Source: Elusimicrobiota bacterium (lineage in GTDB: Bacteria > Elusimicrobiota > Elusimicrobia > UBA1565 > UBA9628). Taken from it: a stretch of DNA of 33,069 bases. Each line of letters begins with the position of its first letter. Position 1 is the stretch's first letter. Under the pieces are notes generated by a model. The model saw only the letters and a list, made by a program, of their open reading frames with translations. It did not search any database and had not been told where the DNA came from. A program made the position numbers and the translations under genes. Positions 9,192 to 16,011 of this stretch are shown here, piece by piece. The DNA is taken from NCBI GenBank assembly GCA_016212825.1, contig JACRDS010000028.1:1-33069 (forward strand), given 5' to 3'.

Positions 9192-11546
9192 TCATTTCCC
9201 CACGGGCGCCGGGTCCGAGGCTGGCTTCGGCGCGGGACCCGACGACACGGTCACGGCGTCGAAATTGCACACGTCGTAGCAGATCCCGCACTTGACGCAC
9301 TTGTCCAAGAGGATGCGGTGCTTCTTCTTGGCCTCCCCCTCCACCGCCCCGGTGGGGCAGCGCCGCTTGCACAGGGTGCAGCCGGTGCATCTGGCCGCGT
9401 CGATCTCGTAGCGAATGAGGGCCTTGCACACGCCCGCGGGGCAGCGGCCCTCCTCGATGTGGGCCTTGTACTCGTCGGCGAAGTAGCGCATGGTGGTGAG
9501 CACCGGGTTGGGCGCAGTCTGCCCCAGCCCGCACAGCGAGGCCTTCTTGATGCTCTCGCCGAGGTCCTTGAGCTTGTCGAGGTCCGCGGGCTTGCCCTCG
9601 CCGGCGCAGATGCGCTCCAGGGTCTCCAGCATGCGCTTGGTGCCCACGCGGCAGAAGGTGCACTTGCCGCAGGACTCGTTCTGCGTGAACTTGAGGAAGA
9701 AGCGGGCCACGTCGACCATGCAGGTGGAGTCGTCCATGACCACCATGCCGCCGGAGCCCATGATGGCGCCGGTGGCGTTGAGGGAGTCGTAGTCGATGGG
9801 GGTGTCGAAGAGCGATTCCGGGATGCAGCCGCCCGAAGGGCCGCCCATCTGCACGGCCTTGACCTTCTTGCCCGCGGGCACGCCTCCGCCCACCTCGTTG
9901 ACGACCTGGCGCAGGGTCATGCCCATGGGGACCTCGACGAGGCCGCCGCGCTGGATCTTGCCGGCCAGGGCGAAGACCTTGGAGCCCTTGCTCTTCTCCG
10001 TGCCCAGGGCCGCGAAGGCCTCGCCGCCGTGCGCCATGATCCAGGATACGCAGGCCAAGGTCTCCACGTTGTTGATGGTCGTGGAATGGCCGAACACCCC
10101 GGAGTGCACCGGGTAGGGCGGCCGGATGCGCGGCATGCCGCGCTTGCCCTCCACCGAGGCGATGAGCGCGGTCTCCTCGCCGCAGACGAAGGCACCGGCG
10201 CCTTCCTTGAGCGAGGCGCTGAAGGAGAAGCCGCTGCCCAGGATGTCCTGGCCCAGCAGCCCTTTTTTCTCGGCCTCGGCGATGGCAAGGGTGATCCGGG
10301 CCACGGCCAGGGGATATTCGGCCCGGACGTAGAAAATGCCGTGGCACGCCCCGACCGCGTAGCCCGCGATCATGAGCCCCTCCAGCACCGCGTGGGGGTC
10401 GCTCTCCAGCACGCTGCGGTCCATGAAGGCGCCCGGGTCTCCCTCGTCGCCGTTGCAGATGACGTACTTGACGGGGTCCGCGTTGGCCAAAGCGAACTTC
10501 CACTTGGTCCCCGTGGGGAAGCCCCCGCCGCCGCGGCCGCGCAGGCCGGACTTGGAGATCTCGGCCACCACGTCCTCCTTCTTCATCTTGAGGACCTTGC
10601 GCAGGGCGCCGTAGCCGCCGGCCGCCTCGTAGGCCGCCAGGGAGTCGGGGTCGATGACGCCGCAGTTGCGCAGCACGATGCGCTTCTGCTTGGCGTAGAA
10701 GGGGTGCTGCTCCATGGGCTTATCCGGCGAGAGGATGAGGTGTTTCTCGACCGGTTTGCCGCCCAGCACATGCTCCTCGATGATCTTCTTGGCGGCTTCC
10801 GGGTGCACGCCGCCGTAGAGGTAGGACTTGCCGCCGTCGCAGAGGACCTCCAGGAGGGGCTCCTGGTGGCACATGCCGTTGCAGCCGGTGGAGAGGAGCT
10901 TGATGGAGGGGGTCTTGTCGGCGACGAGTTCCTGCAGAGCCTGCCAGGTCTTGCGCGCGCCCGCGGCCACGCCGCAGGAGCCCATGCCCAGGCGCAGGCC
11001 GGTGATGCCCGCAGGCAAGGGCCTGCGGCCGTCGGAGGCGATGGCCTTTCTCCTCTCGCCGGAGACGGCGGCGGTTTTTCCTTGCCGACATTCCTTCACC
11101 ACCTTCTTGACCTTGTCGCCGGTGAGCCCGCCGTAGGTCTCGTCCTTGACCATGACCACGGGGGCCAGGGAGCAGCAGCCCAGGCAGGCCACGTCCTCGA
11201 CCGAGAACTCGCCGTCCTTGCTGGTCTCGCCGTGGCCGATGCCCAGCTCCTCCTTGAGCGAGAAGCTGATCTTGTCGGCTCCGGCCACGTGGCAGGCGGT
11301 GCCGTGGCAGACGCGGATGTGCTGGCGCCCCACGGGCTTGAGGCGGAACTGCGCGTAGAAGGTCAACGCCCCCATTATCTCGGCCACGGGGATGGAGAGG
11401 TGGTCGGAGAGGCGCTCGATGGCCGGCCGGGGCAGGTAGCCGAGGCGTTCCTGGACCTTCTGGAGGAGTGTGATCAGCGCCCCCTTCTTCTTCCCGAACT
11501 GGGCGACGATCTGGTCGACTTGATGTTCCATCTCGGCGATCTTCAT
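9192..11546 (-). CDS. NuoE-NuoF fusion, NADH-oxidising flavoprotein with extra ferredoxin domain
   Basis: The 784-residue protein begins with a NuoE thioredoxin-like 2Fe-2S domain (Cys80, 85, 121, 125). A second thioredoxin-like region (about 185-255) has Cys191, 222 and 226 and may have lost a ligand. The NuoF part follows with the FMN/NADH loop GLRGRGGGGFPTGTKW, CNGDEGDPGAFMDR, an SLBB region and the 4Fe-4S motif SCGKCTFCRVGTKRM. A C-terminal pair of 4Fe-4S motifs (CTGCTLCKRRCP, CVKCGICYDVC) ends it. This is the layout of HydB/HndC-type subunits of soluble bifurcating hydrogenases and formate dehydrogenases, here with the 24-kDa subunit fused at the N-terminus. It should oxidise or reduce NAD(H) and pass electrons to the adjoining 1232-residue partner. 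Confidence 0.9.
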   Translation of the reverse strand: MKIAEMEHQVDQIVAQFGKKKGALITLLQKVQERLGYLPRPAIERLSDHLSIPVAEIMGALTFYAQFRLKPVGRQHIRVCHGTACHVAGADKISFSLKEELGIGHGETSKDGEFSVEDVACLGCCSLAPVVMVKDETYGGLTGDKVKKVVKECRQGKTAAVSGERRKAIASDGRRPLPAGITGLRLGMGSCGVAAGARKTWQALQELVADKTPSIKLLSTGCNGMCHQEPLLEVLCDGGKSYLYGGVHPEAAKKIIEEHVLGGKPVEKHLILSPDKPMEQHPFYAKQKRIVLRNCGVIDPDSLAAYEAAGGYGALRKVLKMKKEDVVAEISKSGLRGRGGGGFPTGTKWKFALANADPVKYVICNGDEGDPGAFMDRSVLESDPHAVLEGLMIAGYAVGACHGIFYVRAEYPLAVARITLAIAEAEKKGLLGQDILGSGFSFSASLKEGAGAFVCGEETALIASVEGKRGMPRIRPPYPVHSGVFGHSTTINNVETLACVSWIMAHGGEAFAALGTEKSKGSKVFALAGKIQRGGLVEVPMGMTLRQVVNEVGGGVPAGKKVKAVQMGGPSGGCIPESLFDTPIDYDSLNATGAIMGSGGMVVMDDSTCMVDVARFFLKFTQNESCGKCTFCRVGTKRMLETLERICAGEGKPADLDKLKDLGESIKKASLCGLGQTAPNPVLTTMRYFADEYKAHIEEGRCPAGVCKALIRYEIDAARCTGCTLCKRRCPTGAVEGEAKKKHRILLDKCVKCGICYDVCNFDAVTVSSGPAPKPASDPAPVGK

Positions 11547-11565
11547 GGGGTTGCCTCGCGAGGTC

Positions 11566-11832
11566 TCAGGCCGCGGCGCTGCGGTGCCGGTCGAGGGAAT
11601 TGGTGATCTTGAGCGTCTCGACGGATTTGACCCAGGAGAAGCGGGAGACGGACTCCGCCACCGCGCCCACGCTCTCCCCGGTCTCGACCATCAGCACGAG
11701 GTCGTACTGGCCCACGACAGGGTCGGCGAAGTCCACCTCGGGCAGGGCTTCGACCTGGCGCAGGGCCTTCTCCGCGCCCTCGCGATCCACGCTGTCTGCG
11801 ATCTTGACCAGAAGATAAGCTCTCAGTGCCAT
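11566..11832 (-). CDS. Stand-alone AsnC/Lrp effector-binding (RAM) domain protein
   Basis: The 88-residue product matches only the alpha-beta ligand-binding domain of Lrp/AsnC regulators: AYLLVKI at the start, LPEVDFADPVVGQYDLVLMVE in the middle and VKSVETLKI near the end. No helix-turn-helix is present. Such single-domain proteins form oligomers that bind small molecules such as amino acids. GGGAGG precedes ATG 11832. It is the first gene of the redox operon, with 19 nt to the NuoE-NuoF gene, so it may sense a metabolite and modulate the complex or a partner regulator; that is inference. Confidence 0.82.
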   Translation of the reverse strand: MALRAYLLVKIADSVDREGAEKALRQVEALPEVDFADPVVGQYDLVLMVETGESVGAVAESVSRFSWVKSVETLKITNSLDRHRSAAA

Positions 11833-11889
11833 GGGTGCCTCCCGCTGTCTGTGATGCCCGTCGGAATCCGCGCGCCGCCGGCCTGCGAC

Positions 11890-11960
11890 GGCCGGCTTCC
11901 TAATAATAAGAAAAATCCGTGCGTTTTGCCATTAGTTCGTCTAATAATAACGTAAAATGA
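11890..11960. promoter_or_regulatory. AT-rich divergent promoter region
   Basis: The 156-bp gap between the redox operon and the divergent peptidase has an unusually AT-rich core. It contains ATTAG (11931-11935) and CTAAT (11941-11945) as a 5-bp inverted repeat around 5 nt, and TAATAATAA tracts on both sides. Several -10-like hexamers are possible on both strands and none has a clear -35, so exact promoters are not assigned. Confidence 0.4.
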
Positions 11961-11988
11961 GGCCCGCCATGCCACGGAGGACGCTCCC

Positions 11989-13944
11989 ATGACCATCCCG
12001 GCGTTCTGTCTCCTCTCCGCCGCGCTCCCGCTGCTCGCGCCGTCGCGCGCCGCGCCGCCGGAGTCGGAAAAGACTCGCTTCGAGGCGGGGAGGCTCCAGG
12101 CCTCCCGGCTCTGGAGGCCCGAAGACGGCTCGGCCGGAGAGTTCGAGAAGTTCTGCGCGGAGGGGTTCGCCGTGGGCGCGGACCGGGACCTGCTTTTGGA
12201 CCGCTTCGAGGCGAAGCTGGAGGCCCTGCGCGGCCACTTCACGGCCATGAGCCTGGAGCTGCGCCGCGAGCAGGACGAGGACCGCGGCGAGCTCAAGCCG
12301 GTGGACCGGCTCTTCGCCGCCTTCGCCCCGGACGCGCACTTGGCCGACGACCTGTTCAAGAGCCGCCTGGGCTTCGTGGCGGCCCTCAACTTCCCCCTCC
12401 CGAGCCTGGAAGAGACCTTGGCCGACGGCCCCGAATGGGACCGCCGGCGCTGGGCCGAGGCCCGGCTGGGCAAGGCTTTCGCCTTCCGGGTGCCGGCCGA
12501 GGTGCGCCAGAAGGTCTCCGACATCCAGTCCGCGGCCGAGGCCTACGTCTACGGCTACGACATCTACATGGACCATGTCGTGGGCGGCGACGGCAAGCCT
12601 CTCTTCCCTTCTGGTCTCAAGCTGATCTCGCACTGGGGCTTGAGGGACCACATCCGCGCCTTGTACGCGGACCCGAAGGGACTGCCGCTCCAGAAGCTGA
12701 TCCTGACCGTCATGGAGCGGATCATCAGCCAGGACATCCCGAAGGCGGCGGTGGCGGGCGAAGACCACCTCTGGGACCCGGCCAAGAACTCCCTTGATGG
12801 GAAGCCGGCCGAGCGCGAACCGGACACGCGCTACGAGACCCTCCTTTCCCTCTTCCGCGCCGCGCGGCTGGAGGACCCCTACTATCCGGGCTATCCGACC
12901 TTGATCGACCGGACCTTCCGCCTGCAGAGGGAGATGTCCGAGACCGAGGTGGAGGGCCTGCTCAAGGGTCTGCTGGAAGCCCCGGCGAGCAGGACGGCGG
13001 CGGCTTTGGTGAGGAAGCGGCTGGGCCGCAAGCTCCTTCCTTTCGACATCTGGTACGAGGGCTTCAAGCCGCCCAAGGGGATGCCGCTGGAGCAGCTCGA
13101 CGCTTTGGTCAGGAAGAGGTATCCGACCGCGGAGGCCTTCAAGGACGACATCCCGAACATCCTCATCAAGCTGGGCTTCGCGCCGGAGACGGCGCTCTTC
13201 CTCGCCCTGCGCATCGAGGTGGACGCGGCGCGGGGCGCGGGACACGCGGCGGGGCCGGACATGAAGAAGGACGTCTCCCACCTGCGCACCCGGGTGGGCA
13301 AGGACGGGATGGATTATCAGGGCTTCAACGTGGCCATGCACGAGCTGGGCCACTGCGTGGAGCAGACCTTCTCCATGCAGAGGGTGGACCATTACTTGCT
13401 CAGCGGGGTGCCCAACAACGCTTTCACGGAGGGTTTCGCCTTCGTGTTCCAGGCGCGGGATCTGGAGGTGCTGGGGCTCAAGAGACCGGACGCGAAGGCC
13501 GCGGCCCTGAAGGACTTGGATGACTTCTGGTCGGCACGGGAGATCGCGGGCGTGGCTTTGGTGGAGATGCGGACCTGGCGCTGGATGTACGAGCATCCGG
13601 AGGCCAAGGCGGCCGAGCTGCGCGAGACGATGGTGGGCATCGCCAGGGACGTGTGGAACAAGTACTACGCGCCGGCTTTCGGGGTGAAGGATTCGCCGAT
13701 CCTGGCGATCTACGCGCACATGTTCTACTACAGCCTCTACATCCCGAACTATCCGCTGGGGCACCTGATCGCGTTCCAGGTGGAGGACTACTTCAAGACG
13801 CACGCCCTGGACACCGAGATGGAGCGGTTGTGCCGCATCGGCAGCGTGACGCCGGCGGAGTGGATGCGGCAGGCGGTGGGCGGGCCGATCTCGGCTCAGC
13901 CGATGGTCAAGGCCGCGGAGAAGGCGCTGGCTTCTATACGCTGA
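11989..13944 (+). CDS. Secreted gluzincin-type zinc metallopeptidase (HExxH)
   Basis: The 651-residue protein has an N-terminal signal-like stretch (FCLLSAALPLLAPSRAA) and is probably exported. The zinc motif is HELGH at 451-455 within NVAMHELGHCVEQ. A likely third zinc ligand is Glu481 in NNAFTEGFAFVF, 26 residues later. This arrangement and the helical C-terminus recall M3/M32-type oligopeptidases, but the overall sequence is not one I can place in a named family. GGAGG precedes ATG 11989. The gene is divergent from the redox operon and appears to be a single transcription unit. No pro-domain or cell-wall-binding domain is evident. Metallopeptidase activity is well supported, the substrate is not. 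Confidence 0.75.
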   Translation: MTIPAFCLLSAALPLLAPSRAAPPESEKTRFEAGRLQASRLWRPEDGSAGEFEKFCAEGFAVGADRDLLLDRFEAKLEALRGHFTAMSLELRREQDEDRGELKPVDRLFAAFAPDAHLADDLFKSRLGFVAALNFPLPSLEETLADGPEWDRRRWAEARLGKAFAFRVPAEVRQKVSDIQSAAEAYVYGYDIYMDHVVGGDGKPLFPSGLKLISHWGLRDHIRALYADPKGLPLQKLILTVMERIISQDIPKAAVAGEDHLWDPAKNSLDGKPAEREPDTRYETLLSLFRAARLEDPYYPGYPTLIDRTFRLQREMSETEVEGLLKGLLEAPASRTAAALVRKRLGRKLLPFDIWYEGFKPPKGMPLEQLDALVRKRYPTAEAFKDDIPNILIKLGFAPETALFLALRIEVDAARGAGHAAGPDMKKDVSHLRTRVGKDGMDYQGFNVAMHELGHCVEQTFSMQRVDHYLLSGVPNNAFTEGFAFVFQARDLEVLGLKRPDAKAAALKDLDDFWSAREIAGVALVEMRTWRWMYEHPEAKAAELRETMVGIARDVWNKYYAPAFGVKDSPILAIYAHMFYYSLYIPNYPLGHLIAFQVEDYFKTHALDTEMERLCRIGSVTPAEWMRQAVGGPISAQPMVKAAEKALASIR

Positions 13945-13975
13945 CGTCTACTTGGCGCCGCGAATCCCGGCTCCC

Positions 13976-13988
13976 ATGATATACTCAT
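13976..13988 (+). promoter_or_regulatory. Candidate -10 region and palindrome before the 45-residue ORF
   Basis: ATGA-TATAC-TCAT forms a short inverted repeat that contains TATACT (13980-13985), a plausible -10. Its arms match the core of the larger palindrome at 14885-14902, but the spacer is 5 rather than 6 nt. A convincing -35 at 16-18 nt spacing is absent. Confidence 0.35.
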
Positions 13989-14014
13989 ATAGGCGCTTTA
14001 TCGCCGGAGGCCCC

Positions 14015-14152
14015 ATGCCAGAGAACCTTCCCCCCTCAGAGGACCAAGACCAGCTCGAAGCAGCTGAGACATCGGCCGCCATCGGCCACATGGGGATCGG
14101 CAGCGATGCGATGAAAAGTTTCGCTAAAGACGCAGTCTGGTCTAAGAACTAG
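14015..14152 (+). CDS. Small 45-residue protein of unknown function
   Basis: The frame starts at ATG 14015 with GGAGG 4 nt upstream and a TATACT box about 30 nt upstream. The product is acidic at the N-terminus (PENLPPSEDQDQLEAAE) and ends with DAMKSFAKDAVWSKN. There is no signal peptide, membrane segment or Cys. Its GC content is below that of its neighbours. It is convergent with the Crp-like gene, and both stop codons lie within one CTAG at 14149-14152. No family is recognised. It may be a true small protein, or a peptide connected with the regulator and repeat protein next to it. Confidence 0.5.
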   Translation: MPENLPPSEDQDQLEAAETSAAIGHMGIGSDAMKSFAKDAVWSKN

Positions 14153-14877
14153 ACGCCCGACCGCCGGCCGCGCACCCGCCGCATCTTCTTCCGGCCGTTC
14201 CGACCCCGCACGTGCGCCGCGATGGCGGCCGGGTCCTTGATGAGCAGGCTGCCGCTGGCCGTCGCCAGCCAGCCGTGCCTGCGGAAAGCGGCCAACACCC
14301 GGAACACCGTCTCGATGGTCGTCCCCACCTGACGCGCGATCTCCTTGCGCGTCAGAGGAACCTTGGCCCCGTGCAGGAGGAAGGCCCGGTGCAGGGCTGC
14401 CGCCACCCGGTACTCGGCCGGCTCCTGGCTCAGCCCCAGCAGCTTCTGCAGGAAAGAGAGCCGGTCCGCGCAGAGCCGGCAGGCCTCGCGCGCCAACGCC
14501 GGGTTGAGCCCCAGCAGCTCGTCGATGACAGAGTCCGGCACGCGCAAGGCCGCCACCGGCCCCGCCGCCACGGCCGTGCAGGGATAGAAACCCCGCTCGC
14601 CGCCCAAGCGGCAGAACAATCCGAAGGCCTGCCCCTTTTCCAGGGATTCGATCTCCATCGGCCGGGCGTCGCTCGACTGCACCACCACCGAGACTTTGCC
14701 GGAGCGCACCAGCCAGGAATGCGCGGCCCGGTCCCCCTCGCTGAAGATGACCTCGCCCGGAGCGAAGCGCTGCGGCTGCAGCACCCGGGCCAGGGCCGAG
14801 CGGGCCGGCTCCGGCAAGGAGCCGAAGAGCGGTGTGGCGCCCAGGAACCGGGCCAGAGAGGCGGTCGCGGACTCCAT
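14149..14877 (-). CDS. Crp/Fnr-family transcription regulator
   Basis: The 242-residue protein has a cyclic-nucleotide-binding-like beta-roll (about 10-125), a long dimer helix and a C-terminal winged helix. The recognition region reads LTRKEIARQVGTTIETVFRVL, keeping the Glu and Arg that contact the TGA part of half-sites in CRP and FNR. The N-terminus lacks the Cys cluster of FNR, and the cAMP-contact motif of CRP (RSAT-like) is not evident, so the signal is unknown. The start is ATG 14877. Directly upstream is the perfect palindrome GTATGA-N6-TCATAC, which has the expected TGA half-sites. The regulator therefore probably controls itself and the divergent His-Xaa-Ser repeat gene. Confidence 0.9.
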   Translation of the reverse strand: MESATASLARFLGATPLFGSLPEPARSALARVLQPQRFAPGEVIFSEGDRAAHSWLVRSGKVSVVVQSSDARPMEIESLEKGQAFGLFCRLGGERGFYPCTAVAAGPVAALRVPDSVIDELLGLNPALAREACRLCADRLSFLQKLLGLSQEPAEYRVAAALHRAFLLHGAKVPLTRKEIARQVGTTIETVFRVLAAFRRHGWLATASGSLLIKDPAAIAAHVRGRNGRKKMRRVRGRRSGV

Positions 14878-14884
14878 GGGACCA

Positions 14885-14902
14885 GTATGACATATATCAT
14901 AC
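14885..14902. promoter_or_regulatory. Palindromic operator (Crp/Fnr-type) between regulator and repeat gene
   Basis: GTATGA (14885-14890) and TCATAC (14897-14902) form perfect arms around a 6-nt spacer, the spacing of CRP sites, with TGA half-site cores. Its centre (14893.5) is 41.5 nt before the start expected from the -10 box TAAACT at 14923-14928. The site is 8 nt from the regulator's start codon, so it could also repress that gene. Confidence 0.7.
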
Positions 14903-14922
14903 CGGTCCGGCGCATCGCCCCT

Positions 14923-14928
14923 TAAACT
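14923..14928 (+). promoter_or_regulatory. -10 box of the His-Xaa-Ser repeat gene
   Basis: TAAACT lies 29 nt before the ATG at 14958. The hexamer at -35 (TACCGG with 17-nt spacing) is far from consensus and abuts the palindrome. That is the usual form of an activator-dependent class II promoter. Confidence 0.5.
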
Positions 14929-14957
14929 ATCGCGTCGGCCGCGGCACAGGGGGGCGC

Positions 14958-15380
14958 ATGGGCAAAGGCAAGGAGATCGTCCCTAAGATCAAGAAGGACA
15001 TTTCCCGGTTCCTGACCAGCGAGGAAGGCAAGATCCTCAAGAAGGACGTGGTCAAAGCCGCCGCGGTGCTGGGTATCGTAGGCGCGGCCATGATGCGCGC
15101 CGAGGACCTGCTGGCCCAGGTGGAGCACACCAACGCCCTGCACAACTCCGGGGCCAGCCAGCCCTCGCACGTGAGCCACTCCTCGCACGCCAGCCACTCC
15201 TCGCACGGCAGCCACGGCTCCCACGGCTCGCACGGCAGCCACGGCTCCCACGGCTCGCACGGCAGCCACGGCTCCCACGGCAGCCACGGCTCCCACGGCA
15301 GCCACGGCTCCCACGGCAGTCATGGCTCCCACGGCAGCCACGGCTCCCACGGCAGCCACGGCTCCCACGGCCAGTGGTGA
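14958..15380 (+). CDS. His-Xaa-Ser repeat protein (HxsA-like)
   Basis: The 140-residue product has a basic N-terminus (MGKGKEIVPKIKKDISRF), an Ala-rich hydrophobic stretch (VVKAAAVLGIVGAAMM), then AEDLLAQVEHTNALHNSG, and ends in 23 consecutive Ser-His-X triplets followed by QW. Nineteen of the X residues are Gly. This is the hallmark of HxsA, the presumed substrate of the His-Xaa-Ser system, in which radical-SAM proteins HxsB and HxsC are thought to modify the repeat. No hxsBCD genes are in the window, so the link rests on the repeat alone. A simple metal-binding role for the His tract is the main alternative. ATG 14958 has a G-rich ribosome site. The gene is divergent from the Crp-like regulator and shares its palindrome. 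Confidence 0.72.
   Translation: MGKGKEIVPKIKKDISRFLTSEEGKILKKDVVKAAAVLGIVGAAMMRAEDLLAQVEHTNALHNSGASQPSHVSHSSHASHSSHGSHGSHGSHGSHGSHGSHGSHGSHGSHGSHGSHGSHGSHGSHGSHGSHGSHGSHGQW
15165..15371 (+). repeat. In-frame tandem repeat encoding (Ser-His-X)23
   Basis: The 207-bp tract is an exact 9-nt codon periodicity. Serine codons alternate AGC/TCC with occasional TCG, giving 18-nt and 27-nt higher-order units. The pattern suggests expansion by recent unit duplication, and the first four triplets (X = V, S, A, S) are the oldest-looking ones. Confidence 0.95.
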
Positions 15381-15388
15381 GCCCCCGG

Positions 15389-16009
15389 CTAGACTGAGGC
15401 GAGAGGCTGCGCCTTCGCTGCGACCGGGGCGGCGCCGCGCTTGGGGCGGGCCGGCAGGGCCTTCTCGGCGGGCTGCGGCTTGGGTGCGGGCTTGACCTTG
15501 TCGATGACCTGGCCGGCGCAGAGCCGTCCCGTCACCCCGCTCTGGAAGGAGAACCGGTCCTCGGAAAGCGGGCCGCCCAAAGCCTTCTCGATGCGGGCCT
15601 TGTGGGGCGCCCAGGTTTTCTCGTGCAGGTCGCCGAAGGGATAGACCGCCAGGAAGACCGCGGCCCGGTCCTGGCCCCGGCCCTTGCGCAGGCGCTTGAT
15701 GAGCTTGCGCAGGTCCTTGACGTCGTCGGCCAGGCTCTTCGGGCCGGAGCCGGTCCCCGCGAAGGCGAAATCCGTGGGCAGGCTCACGGCTTCGACCAGC
15801 CAGCCGCCGGCGCGCACCGCGGCCCGGCCTTTGGGCAGCCTGAAGGAAGGCTCCACCTCGTCCCGCTCGGCCAGGATGGCGGAGAGCTCCACCCGGAGCC
15901 AGCCGTCCATGCCCAGCCGGCCGCGCGAGAACGCCGGCATCGCCCGGTGCTCCCAGAAGCGGCGCTTGAGCTCGTTGCCGACGAAGACCCGCAGTTCCTC
16001 GAACTCCAC
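15389..16009 (-). CDS. Hypothetical protein linked to glgB
   Basis: The 206-residue frame starts at GTG 16009, 2 nt after the glgB stop, with GAGGGGAAG upstream as a ribosome site. The body is a mixed alpha/beta sequence (GWLRVELSAILAERDEVEPS, LPTDFAFAGTG, a Lys/Arg-rich helix DLRKLIKRLRKGRGQDRAAV, FLAVYPFGDLHEKTW). The C-terminal 50 residues are a Pro/Ala/Lys-rich tail (PAPKPQPAEKALPARPKRGAAP). No signal peptide or membrane segment is present and I do not recognise the family. Coupling to glgB suggests a glycogen-related or simply co-expressed function. The same frame stays open upstream through glgB, but that part is antiparallel-free shadow sequence and glgB is clearly the real gene there. 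Confidence 0.65.
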   Translation of the reverse strand: MEFEELRVFVGNELKRRFWEHRAMPAFSRGRLGMDGWLRVELSAILAERDEVEPSFRLPKGRAAVRAGGWLVEAVSLPTDFAFAGTGSGPKSLADDVKDLRKLIKRLRKGRGQDRAAVFLAVYPFGDLHEKTWAPHKARIEKALGGPLSEDRFSFQSGVTGRLCAGQVIDKVKPAPKPQPAEKALPARPKRGAAPVAAKAQPLASV

Positions 16010-16011
16010 GG

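Noticed and set aside
14149-14877. Oxygen-sensing FNR or true cAMP-binding CRP
   Set aside because: The N-terminal Cys cluster of FNR and the cAMP-contact motif of CRP are not visible, so only the family is called.
15165-15371. CRISPR or non-coding satellite
   Set aside because: The repeats are in frame, 9 nt in period, without spacers, and end at a stop codon with a start and ribosome site upstream.
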